Part shown: one piece after another, positions 22,290 through 29,145 of the stretch | Layout of the letters: every line of letters begins with the position of its first letter | How positions within the stretch are numbered: the first letter of the stretch is position 1 | From: a virus | Strand: one strand, 5' to 3' | IMG/VR virus record: IMGVR_UViG_3300027763_000159 | Location: 1 to 32,509 of that record | Length of the DNA: 32,509 bases | Made by a program: the position numbers and the translations under genes | Notes under the pieces: model-generated | The model's input: the letters and a program-made list of their open reading frames with translations, nothing else | What the model was told of the DNA's origin: nothing | The model's database searches: none

Positions 22290-22849
22290 GAGTATTTAAA
22301 CGTCGCGTACGCTACAAAGTAATCAACAGTTGACGAAACGATGTCGAATTCTAAACCGCCAAGGGAAACGGGAAATATGTTCTTATATATTATATTTACT
22401 TTAGGGTTGTTTGTCGAGTCCATAATAGACAAAGTTGCATCCGAGTATGCCAAAACTTCAGGATAATTTTGTTTATTATTAACCGAAAAACTAGTTTTCT
22501 TTTTACTTGCAAAAGAAGAAAACTGAGTATAATCTTTTGGAAAACCTAGTCCTATTAACCAATTATACAATTCCAAATAATTTGACATGCCCTCGGTTAC
22601 AATAAACCGAACAGTTAAATCCCCAAACGTCATTTTATCACCTACAGTTGGGATGTCAATAAAAGGTGTTGGTCTTACGGCATAATTCATTTGAATCGCC
22701 GGAATATTTACTGCTTGGCAAGTGAAGGCAGTATGAGGCAAATCTTTAAAAGATAGCCTAAACGAATTCGGTCTTAAGAAATCTAGATCACGTTCAGTGT
22801 TTGTTTGATTTACTGTTTTATCAATATATTCTTTATTAATATCAACCAT
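22265..22849 (-). CDS. Second gp19-like tail-tube-fold structural protein
   Basis: The 194-aa protein has the same plan as gp19 in this window: an N-terminal RPNSFRLSFKDLP strand, VNIPAIQ, a GDKMTFGDLTVRFIVTEGM block followed by ELYNWLIGLGFP, and a C-terminal FPVSLGGLEFDIVSSTVDYFVAYATFKYSLYDI. This is the phage T4 gp19 (tail tube) family pattern. Marine T4-like phages often carry extra gp19-like copies. It has its own T4-late promoter right after the gp23 terminator. Role could be a tube variant, tube initiator or tail completion protein; the sequence does not decide. Confidence 0.78.
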   Translation of the reverse strand: MVDINKEYIDKTVNQTNTERDLDFLRPNSFRLSFKDLPHTAFTCQAVNIPAIQMNYAVRPTPFIDIPTVGDKMTFGDLTVRFIVTEGMSNYLELYNWLIGLGFPKDYTQFSSFASKKKTSFSVNNKQNYPEVLAYSDATLSIMDSTNNPKVNIIYKNIFPVSLGGLEFDIVSSTVDYFVAYATFKYSLYDIEVL

Positions 22850-22876
22850 ATAGTAATCCTTTACATTATATACAAT

Positions 22877-22884
22877 TATTTATA
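22877..22884 (-). promoter_or_regulatory. T4-type late promoter box for the gp19-like gene
   Basis: TATAAATA followed by AT on the minus strand, directly after the gp23 terminator and 28 bases before the ATG at 22849. Exact match to the T4 late element. Confidence 0.78.
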
Positions 22885-22888
22885 AGGT

Positions 22889-22916
22889 AAAAAAAGGGGG
22901 AATTTCTTCCCCCTTT
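22889..22916 (-). terminator. Strong intrinsic terminator after gp23
   Basis: Minus strand stem AAAGGGGGAA / TTCCCCCTTT (10 bp) closed by a GAAA tetraloop and running into a seven-T tract. It stands 25 bases past the gp23 stop and would end the capsid transcript; a late promoter restarts transcription immediately after. Confidence 0.92.
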
Positions 22917-22940
22917 AAATCCGATCTAACGCCGGCTCAA

Positions 22941-24230
22941 TTACATAAGATTTGTAACTCTTGTCTTACGATAGTATTGATTACGGTTAGCAGTGAAGCT
23001 ATCTGCATCGTTTGCGCCTGCAGCGTTTGTAACGTATGGGTTAGCAATTAGACCATAACGTGTCTTGAAGCCGATTTTTGGCTGGAAGCTGTTAGGATCA
23101 ACTGCACGAACCATTTGTAACGGAACGTATGGGCAATAGAACATACCTGCATCATATGGAGATGTACCTTTGTAACCTACCATATAGAACTGGTTTGCTG
23201 CGCCTAGGTTTGCAGAATATGGATCAATGTAAACACGGAAGCGTCCGTTTAGAACACCTGCGAATGTATTACCTGTATCGTCAACATTCAAGCCTGTAGA
23301 TAAAGCTGGGGCGTAGTCTAGAACACCAGACATAGCTAATGCACTTGCAACGTCTGCAGAGCAAACGATGAAGTTACCTTTTCCTCTACGAGTATCTTGT
23401 GCAATGTGGTTAGCATCACGTTCGATATTGAATAGAAGACCTTTGAAACGCTCTACAGACCAACGACCGTTCGAGTCAACGTCTAAGTCGAAAGTACCAG
23501 CAGTTGCTGTTGCAGGAGAACCTAGCTTAGCAACGTTGTAAATTGTACGAACAACTTCACGGTTGATTTCAAACATGAATTCTTGAGACAAGATGTTTGA
23601 AAGTTCTGCCTCAGCGTCTAGGCCGTGGATTGCTTTCAAGTCTTGTGCCAATTCAACAGTGTATTCTGCCTTTAAAGCACGAGTCTTAGCAGTTACTGTT
23701 GTCTTGTCGATAGAGAAGGACATTTCACCAAAACTACCACCGCCAGATGTGCCGTATGCTTCAGCTGCTGCTGTAGATACGCCAGTACCTGTAGATTGGC
23801 CTGTATATGGATCTGTGCCGGTGTGTGTACCTGCGCCGCTGAATGCCGTATTTGCTTCGTTGAATAACGCTTCTGTACGAGTAGATGTGTTACCACGCTC
23901 TGAACCATACATAGAACGCATTGCGAAGATCAAACCTGTTGGGCCTGTCATTGGCTGAACGCCGCAGATGTCATAAGCCATTAGGTTAGGCATTGCACGA
24001 CGTACTAAACCGATCATGATCGGGTCATACTTGTCGATACCGCCAGTTGCAGAAATGTTGTTGCCTGGAGCTGCCTCGAATAAAGCACTACGTTCTTCAC
24101 GTAAAGACTTCTCTTGGTTCTCTAGCAATACAGATGTAACTGCACGCTTGTAGGAATCCTTGATCTCTGGAAGATCAGGGTGATTAATAATCTGATCCCA
24201 TTTTTGTTGTAAATTTTCCGATAAAAACAT
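22941..24230 (-). CDS. 23: gp23: major capsid protein
   Basis: The 429-aa protein matches gp23 of T4-like marine phages (shorter than T4's 521 aa, which has an extra insertion domain). Recognisable parts are LVRRAMPNLMAYDICGVQPMTG near residue 75, EINREVVRTIYNVAKLG, a NFIVCSADVASALAMSG block and a C-terminal PLQMVRAVDPNSFQPKIGFKTRYG. SALFE|AAPGN gives a likely prohead-protease cut after E52 (L-x-E rule). The gene looks richer in G and C than its neighbours and uses many GCx/GTx codons, as expected for the most abundant late protein. AAAGGAG precedes the ATG; a late promoter variant lies 29 bases upstream and a strong terminator follows. Confidence 0.97.
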   Translation of the reverse strand: MFLSENLQQKWDQIINHPDLPEIKDSYKRAVTSVLLENQEKSLREERSALFEAAPGNNISATGGIDKYDPIMIGLVRRAMPNLMAYDICGVQPMTGPTGLIFAMRSMYGSERGNTSTRTEALFNEANTAFSGAGTHTGTDPYTGQSTGTGVSTAAAEAYGTSGGGSFGEMSFSIDKTTVTAKTRALKAEYTVELAQDLKAIHGLDAEAELSNILSQEFMFEINREVVRTIYNVAKLGSPATATAGTFDLDVDSNGRWSVERFKGLLFNIERDANHIAQDTRRGKGNFIVCSADVASALAMSGVLDYAPALSTGLNVDDTGNTFAGVLNGRFRVYIDPYSANLGAANQFYMVGYKGTSPYDAGMFYCPYVPLQMVRAVDPNSFQPKIGFKTRYGLIANPYVTNAAGANDADSFTANRNQYYRKTRVTNLM

Positions 24231-24258
24231 CTTTGTGTCTCCTTTAAGAATGTCTATT

Positions 24259-24266
24259 TATTTATT
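24259..24266 (-). promoter_or_regulatory. Late promoter variant for gp23
   Basis: AATAAATA on the minus strand, one base off TATAAATA, overlapping the gp22 stop codon. It lies in a 16-base block (ATAAATAAATAGACAT) identical to the gp18 late promoter region, with the box in the same relative position, which supports a real late promoter. Confidence 0.6.
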
Positions 24267-25332
24267 TTTTAACTGTTCTAGAAAGCGCTTTAGCATATAC
24301 AGAAACGGTACTTCCATCGAAAGACTCTTCCTGTACATTTACTTCCTCGGATAAAATTTGTTGATTCGAAACATCTTTAGCCTTTGGTTCAGCTGCACGG
24401 AAATAACTTTCCTTGATCACTTTAACCTTGTCTTTAAATGTATCGGCGCTGTCAAATTCTACACCTTCCAACAACTTGTTTAGCTTACTTGCTTCTGTGT
24501 CTGCAAGATCGTCGGTCATCTCTTTGATGATCAACTTTCTCTTAAGACCCATAAGTTCTGAATTAAGCGAAACGTTATTTTCTAGTTGAGTATCTAAGTG
24601 CTCAGATAATTCTGCCACTTTATCTTGCAATTCTTCAAGTACATTATATTTTTCTTCTGGAACTTCGATATAATGTTCTTTGAATAGCGTCTTCAATCCA
24701 GAAATAAAGTCTTCAGCGATTTCGGTACGTAAACCGTTTTCAACTGCTAGCTTATTTTCTTCCATCCAATTCTCAACTACATAGTTAAGGTATGAATCCA
24801 CTTTTTCAACAATTTCTTGTTTATATTCTTCTACTTGCTCTTCAAACTTTTCTTCTAAAGATACAACAACTTTTTCCATTTCGTTATTTACGCGAGCAAT
24901 AACGGCTGCTTCAAAAATTGATGTTGCTTTAGTCTTAAAGTCTTCGGATAATTCATCACCAAAAATTGGGGATAAGTCGATATTAGTATCAATATCTTCT
25001 TCTGTAACTTCACCTTCTTCTTCAGCTTCTTCATCTGGTTCTTCAGATTCTTTAACTGTAGTGAAGTTTGGAGCATTGCCCGCACCTTGTTGTGTTAATG
25101 TATTCTGCTTAATACTTTTGGATACTGCCGCGCCTTGATTTGGCTCGTCTTCTTCGCGCGTTTCTATGTCGGCGTCTGCAGAAGAACCTTGTTTAGGCTG
25201 AGTTGTATCACCAGCATTAGCAGGCTTGATGGATGTGTCTTTAGAAACGGTTGAAGCATCTAACGACTCTGCTAAAGAAGCCTTAACGTCAACACGCCCT
25301 AACAGTTCTTTGATTTTATTTTCTACCGACAT
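24262..25332 (-). CDS. 22: gp22: prohead scaffold core protein
   Basis: The 356-aa acidic protein lies between protease gp21 and capsid gp23, the T4 place of gp22 (269 aa). Residues 1-120 are low-complexity, rich in Ser/Thr/Glu/Asp (EESEEPDEEAEEEGEVTEED-type), and the rest is strongly helical with long coiled-coil stretches. It forms the internal scaffold and is destroyed by gp21; TSIFE|AAV around residue 140 resembles the cut site in gp23. AGGAG precedes the ATG at 25332, and an exact late promoter box lies 33 bases upstream. Confidence 0.87.
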   Translation of the reverse strand: MSVENKIKELLGRVDVKASLAESLDASTVSKDTSIKPANAGDTTQPKQGSSADADIETREEDEPNQGAAVSKSIKQNTLTQQGAGNAPNFTTVKESEEPDEEAEEEGEVTEEDIDTNIDLSPIFGDELSEDFKTKATSIFEAAVIARVNNEMEKVVVSLEEKFEEQVEEYKQEIVEKVDSYLNYVVENWMEENKLAVENGLRTEIAEDFISGLKTLFKEHYIEVPEEKYNVLEELQDKVAELSEHLDTQLENNVSLNSELMGLKRKLIIKEMTDDLADTEASKLNKLLEGVEFDSADTFKDKVKVIKESYFRAAEPKAKDVSNQQILSEEVNVQEESFDGSTVSVYAKALSRTVKK

Positions 25333-25364
25333 TAGAGTCTCCTAAAAAATTAATTACTCAATGA

Positions 25365-25372
25365 TATTTATA
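25365..25372 (-). promoter_or_regulatory. T4-type late promoter box for gp22
   Basis: TATAAATAT on the minus strand, between the gp21 stop and the gp22 ATG at 25332. Exact match to the late element. Confidence 0.75.
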
Positions 25373-25379
25373 AGTTTGA

Positions 25380-26030
25380 TTATCTAGACAATTTGTTAAT
25401 AAATTGTTCAAAAATTTGAAGTTTTGTTTCTTCTAGATTCTGTGTGCTTGCAGCTTTTAGTTTGACTTGTGCATTTTCTGCATCAATGGTTGTCCATACA
25501 CCATTAGTCATAACCCATTCTGCAGATTCATAAATGCCTTGAACAAAAGCATCATGTGCCGATGGATCAGCAACGATATCCACAGTTGCAAGATGAAAGT
25601 CATCTTGAACTTCCTGTAGTCCATCTTTATTCGCTTTTAGTGAACCTAGGCCTCTAGTAGATACGCCAAGCTTTACACCATTTTCAATTAAATTTTTAGC
25701 AATAGATCCCATAGGAGTATCTAAAACTTTCGCTTTACCTATTACATTATGGCCATCCATTCTTAGTTCAGTAATAAGATGCGATACCTTATCTAAATTG
25801 ATTGAAGGATTTGCTGGATGCCCTAGTTCGCCGAGCGATCTTTTTTCGTTGATAAGATTATTATATCTTTCAACTTCTTTTTTCATGACAGATTCTGGAT
25901 AGTATCTGCCATTTTTATTGCCTTTATTTGCCTGCGCAAAAATGCCTTCAATGAAAACACTTTTAGGGCCAGTACCTTTATCTTCTACTAGGTAGCCTAA
26001 TTCCTGAGCAACTTCTCTAAGTAATTTCAT
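25380..26030 (-). CDS. 21: gp21: prohead maturation protease
   Basis: The 216-aa protein (T4 gp21 is 212 aa) has catalytic-type motifs: GELGHP with H71, LGVSTRGLGS with S124, and VDIVADPSAHDA, which are the signature of phage prohead serine proteases. NKNGRYYPESVM near residue 40 is also typical. It cuts capsid and scaffold proteins after L/I-x-E. Its own C-terminus contains LQIFEQF, a possible self-cleavage site. The ribosome site GGAGG is encoded in the last codons of the upstream gene. Confidence 0.94.
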   Translation of the reverse strand: MKLLREVAQELGYLVEDKGTGPKSVFIEGIFAQANKGNKNGRYYPESVMKKEVERYNNLINEKRSLGELGHPANPSINLDKVSHLITELRMDGHNVIGKAKVLDTPMGSIAKNLIENGVKLGVSTRGLGSLKANKDGLQEVQDDFHLATVDIVADPSAHDAFVQGIYESAEWVMTNGVWTTIDAENAQVKLKAASTQNLEETKLQIFEQFINKLSR

Positions 26031-26032
26031 TA

Positions 26033-26425
26033 TTAGCCTCCTGGAGTATTTTGCGTATTAGGATAGGTATATCCTGCGGGTTTAGATAACGATAAAATAA
26101 CAGTACCATCGTTTACAAAACTAACGGTAATATTTGCATTTACACTATCATCATCAACAACACCCATAGATTGAGCGAAATCCCAATTCATTGGACCATC
26201 TGTTATTCTAAGAATAGTATTACTACCTCTGGATACTGTTACGAATCCATTTGCGCTACTCCACATAGCCTGAATAGATACTTTACTATTCGATCTATCA
26301 AAAGCTACGTTTGCAGATTGATTTAAATTTGCCAGGGAAGCTAAATCTAAAGTGGCCGACCCCGGTCCAAGAAATTTAACAACTGCCTGTTGTTTTACAT
26401 TCTTTATAATTCGTACGGTTGCCAT
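26033..26425 (-). CDS. Beta-rich putative virion protein upstream of gp21
   Basis: The 130-aa protein is predicted from its pattern to be all-beta: ATVRIIKNVKQQAVVKFLG, VSIQAMWSSANGFVTVSRG, NTILRITDGPMNWDF and ITVSFVNDGTVILSLSKP, ending in a Pro/Gly/Thr-rich tail. It lies in the head-gene cluster and is read with the gp67-to-gp21 transcript. Phages of this group often have an unnamed virion protein here. It might be a capsid accessory or decoration protein, but nothing specific is recognised. Confidence 0.75.
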   Translation of the reverse strand: MATVRIIKNVKQQAVVKFLGPGSATLDLASLANLNQSANVAFDRSNSKVSIQAMWSSANGFVTVSRGSNTILRITDGPMNWDFAQSMGVVDDDSVNANITVSFVNDGTVILSLSKPAGYTYPNTQNTPGG

Positions 26426-26428
26426 TTT

Positions 26429-26803
26429 TTATTTTTCCTTATCTTGTTCTGCTCGCATATAATTTGCCGCAGAAGAAATATAATCTTCTGCTTTAGTTAT
26501 TTTTGCTTGCAACCATTCTGGTAGATTTGTATTAGCTTCTATCATATCATGTAGCATTTTTGCATTATAGATAATAGAGCGAAGATCGGACTTGGCCATA
26601 TCTCCCTCATAATCATATTCCCCAGAATCATAATCTTCCTTTTGCAATTCTTTTTTTGCAGAATATGCTGCACCCAAAGCTTGCTTTATTCTTTCTTTCT
26701 TAGATTTTCCGGCGAATTTTGGATTATCTGAATGCACAAAATCGTGTATCCATTTTCCTACGGGATCTCCCGCCGTTAATTTTTCATCTAAGTATTTGGA
26801 CAT
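26429..26803 (-). CDS. Head-cluster protein at the gp68 position
   Basis: The 124-aa protein has two segments that I recall from many T4-like phage head proteins: FAGKSKKERIKQALGAAYSAKKE (about 31-53) and DYEGDMAKSDLRSIIYNAKMLHDMI with NLPEWLQAKITKAEDYISSAANYM (about 64-116). It is helical and charged and lies where T4 has the prohead core gene 68, so it may be an internal core or scaffold-associated protein. The ATG overlaps the stop of the upstream small gene by one base (TAATG). Function is inferred from position only. Confidence 0.75.
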   Translation of the reverse strand: MSKYLDEKLTAGDPVGKWIHDFVHSDNPKFAGKSKKERIKQALGAAYSAKKELQKEDYDSGEYDYEGDMAKSDLRSIIYNAKMLHDMIEANTNLPEWLQAKITKAEDYISSAANYMRAEQDKEK

Positions 26804-26976
26804 TATTCTTCCGTTTTAGGGTCTAGTGCTGTCAATGCTGCAGCAACTACAATTTTTTGATTTTGAATAGCGGCATTTAGTTTGTCGTTAATAGAAGCTT
26901 GAAATCCATCCAATGCTTCTTTATTACTACCAGCAATGATACTATTTACCATGTGTTGAATTACTTCTGATGACAT
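26803..26976 (-). CDS. 67: Small prohead-core-type protein at the gp67 position
   Basis: A 57-residue frame (MSSEVIQHMVNSIIAGSNKE... ending DPKTEE) fills the space between portal gp20 and the gp68-position gene, where T4 has prohead core gene 67. CGAGGA precedes the ATG at 26976 and an exact late promoter box lies 20 bases upstream. The pattern (SIIAG...ALDGFQASINDKLNAAI...VVAAALT) resembles short helical prohead-core-type proteins of marine T4-like phages. Homology to T4 gp67 itself is not shown. Confidence 0.68.
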   Translation of the reverse strand: MSSEVIQHMVNSIIAGSNKEALDGFQASINDKLNAAIQNQKIVVAAALTALDPKTEE

Positions 26977-26995
26977 ATTTTATTCCTCGATGTTA

Positions 26996-27003
26996 TATTT
27001 ATA
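26996..27003 (-). promoter_or_regulatory. T4-type late promoter box for the gp67-position gene
   Basis: TATAAATAT on the minus strand, just after the portal stop and 20 bases before the ATG at 26976. Exact match to the late element. Confidence 0.75.
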
Positions 27004-27008
27004 AACTA

Positions 27009-28526
27009 TTATTGACCAGGATTTTGATCAGGTACTATCGGTTGTGGCGGTGGTTCCTGTTCAATCTGGGTGTTCATTTGTTGAACTTCATTTTCAGTCA
27101 TTCTCAAGATATTTTTCATAATGTAATCTTTACTAAAATATGTACCAACAAAAGGTTGAATTTGGTTTAATAAATCTATTCTGTTACGAATGTTTTCTGA
27201 GGTTTTCATTTCCTCAAAATACTGATCCTGAGTATACCGATATTGGATTTTATCTTTAATAATATCCCAATCGGCATCAACAATAACACCCTTTAAGACA
27301 AGCTGCGTCTTTAATAAATCGTCAAATAATTCATTAAATCTCTTTCTCATTCGAGAAACAAACTTGGCAAATTTTAATTCATCTCTAGTAATTTCCGTTG
27401 CTCTACCAAAAGAAATACCCTGCTGTGCCTGCATACGAGATAAAGGAACATTCAAAGCTTGATATAATTTAACTTGGAAATAATTTACGTCGTCAATGCT
27501 ACCTAAGTTTTCTCCGCCGGGTAGAGTTGTAATTTCTGTACCTTTGCCGCCTTCTCTACGAGGCAACCAAAAGTCTTCAAGAATGGACATAAATTTTCTA
27601 TCATCTCGTATTTCGCCGGTGTTAGAATCATATACAATCTTGTTACGATATCTTGCCATAATATCTTTTAAATATTGTTCGGCTTTAACTTTTGGCAAAT
27701 TACCTACGTCAATATAAAATATTCTACGTTCAGGAGCTCTCGATAATCTATAGATTACTAAAGAGTCCTCCATCATTTTTAACTGATTAATTGGCTTAAT
27801 TGCTTTATGCAAATGGCTAATTACTACATTCTTTTCAGTATCAACTACACCCGAAGGTACATAGCAAATTGCATCTTTGCTAATCTTTATACCTTGATTT
27901 TGTGTAGATGATGAAGCATTCACATTAGAAAGAATGCCTTTATCATTATAGATAAAAAACTCGTCAATGGACTTAATTAGATCTAGTCCCGTATTTTTAT
28001 CTTTATCTTTTTTAACCTCTCTGACCTTTTTAATTTTACGAGGATCTAATTGAATTAAATTTACTATTCCTCGTTTTGGTGCAGATTTATCAATAATTTT
28101 TTGGTAGTATAATCTACCATCCACATACCAACGCTTGAATGTATCATGCGCTTTGGTATTAAAATCTAATAATTTTAAAACATTTTCAAATTCTAAATCA
28201 ATAGTTTCTTTTATATCATCCGGAATATCTAATTTGTCTAGATAAATTTTAACCGGAGGTTCGTCATCTACCGCGGCAATTGCTTCAGTTACAATTTCGT
28301 CGATTGCTGCTGCGCAATCGGAATACATAGATGCTTCTCTGTATCTGGTAATTAGTTCAGTTTCAGATTTTGCCGAAGCATCCATATCGAGATAAGTACC
28401 GAAAAATCCAGACCCCTGAACGGTAGTTGCCCCATCATCGCTGATTGGAGTAGCTACCGCTTGAGATTTTAAGTTTTTATACTCATCATCACTGCTAATG
28501 GTAAAACCAAATAATTTAATTGCCAT
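27009..28526 (-). CDS. 20: gp20: portal vertex protein
   Basis: The 505-aa protein (T4 gp20 is 524 aa) has typical portal segments: LITRYREASMYSDCAAAIDEIVTEA near residue 60, FKRWYVDGRLYYQKII, LIQLDPRKIKKVREV, RAPERRIFYIDVGNLPKVKAEQYLKDIM, and GTEITTLPGGENLGSIDDVNYF followed by NVPLSRMQ. It forms the dodecameric DNA channel at one capsid vertex. The C-terminus is Pro/Gln-rich (EQEPPPQPIVPDQNPGQ). No strong ribosome site is visible before the ATG at 28526. Confidence 0.97.
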   Translation of the reverse strand: MAIKLFGFTISSDDEYKNLKSQAVATPISDDGATTVQGSGFFGTYLDMDASAKSETELITRYREASMYSDCAAAIDEIVTEAIAAVDDEPPVKIYLDKLDIPDDIKETIDLEFENVLKLLDFNTKAHDTFKRWYVDGRLYYQKIIDKSAPKRGIVNLIQLDPRKIKKVREVKKDKDKNTGLDLIKSIDEFFIYNDKGILSNVNASSSTQNQGIKISKDAICYVPSGVVDTEKNVVISHLHKAIKPINQLKMMEDSLVIYRLSRAPERRIFYIDVGNLPKVKAEQYLKDIMARYRNKIVYDSNTGEIRDDRKFMSILEDFWLPRREGGKGTEITTLPGGENLGSIDDVNYFQVKLYQALNVPLSRMQAQQGISFGRATEITRDELKFAKFVSRMRKRFNELFDDLLKTQLVLKGVIVDADWDIIKDKIQYRYTQDQYFEEMKTSENIRNRIDLLNQIQPFVGTYFSKDYIMKNILRMTENEVQQMNTQIEQEPPPQPIVPDQNPGQ

Positions 28527-28542
28527 AATTTTATTTCAAGTT

Positions 28543-28570
28543 ATAATAAAGTTTAATTTAGATTTGTCAA
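28543..28570 (-). promoter_or_regulatory. Possible sigma70-type promoter before gp20
   Basis: Minus strand TTGACA (28565-28570) in the last codons of gp19, 16-base spacer, TATTAT (28543-28548). The -10 has one mismatch, and the gene is a late structural gene, so this may be a coincidence. Confidence 0.3.
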
Positions 28571-29128
28571 TGCGTTTAATAGTTGTTCAGAAGGATTTGT
28601 ACTAAACTCAAAAGACTGATATCTAAACGATACTTGGAAAGAAGATAGCTGATCATTTGCTTCAAAAGAAAGAGGAACTGCACCCAAATCTAATGGGAAA
28701 GCATTTCTTAATTTATATTGCTTTAAGATCGCACCATTTCTATCCAATTGATAAATGTACATATCTGTTTGATACGTAGAAGGATTTAATCTACCCGTCT
28801 TAGTATTTAGTCCTTCAATTCCTTCCATCCACTGCTCAATCGCAGTACGAATAGTGAAACCTGAATCGTTAAGTACGGTAAACGTAATAGGTGTAAAGTT
28901 TCTATCGCCAGCCATATGTACTTGTCTACCTCTATAGAATACCGTAGCTTCCGGAATGGTTTGCCCTGGTAATTCTGCAGTAGTAACTAAAAACGGTCCC
29001 TTTGCTGTTGCTGCTGCACGAGAAGCAACATAATTAGGGAAGGATAACTGAACCGCAAATTGATTCGGTCTAGCTCCACCGTTATTAAGTTCCGATTTAA
29101 ATGTTTCAATATTAAACTGTATAGCCAT
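28553..29128 (-). CDS. 19: gp19: tail tube protein
   Basis: The 191-aa protein follows the sheath gene as in T4. The pattern PNQFAVQLSFPNYV, TTAELPGQTIPEATVFYRGRQVHMAGDR, FTPITFTVLNDSGFTIRTAIEQWM and a C-terminal FPLDLGAVPLSFEANDQLSSFQVSFRYQSFEF matches the gp19 family. It polymerises into the inner tube of the contractile tail. AAGGGG precedes the ATG at 29128. A second protein of this fold is encoded after gp23. Confidence 0.94.
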   Translation of the reverse strand: MAIQFNIETFKSELNNGGARPNQFAVQLSFPNYVASRAAATAKGPFLVTTAELPGQTIPEATVFYRGRQVHMAGDRNFTPITFTVLNDSGFTIRTAIEQWMEGIEGLNTKTGRLNPSTYQTDMYIYQLDRNGAILKQYKLRNAFPLDLGAVPLSFEANDQLSSFQVSFRYQSFEFSTNPSEQLLNALTNLN

Positions 29129-29145
29129 TTTATGCCCCTTTTATA

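Noticed and set aside
23593-23958. 121-codon plus-strand frame opposite gp23
   Set aside because: Shadow of the capsid gene; no ribosome site or promoter, and the opposite strand is certain.
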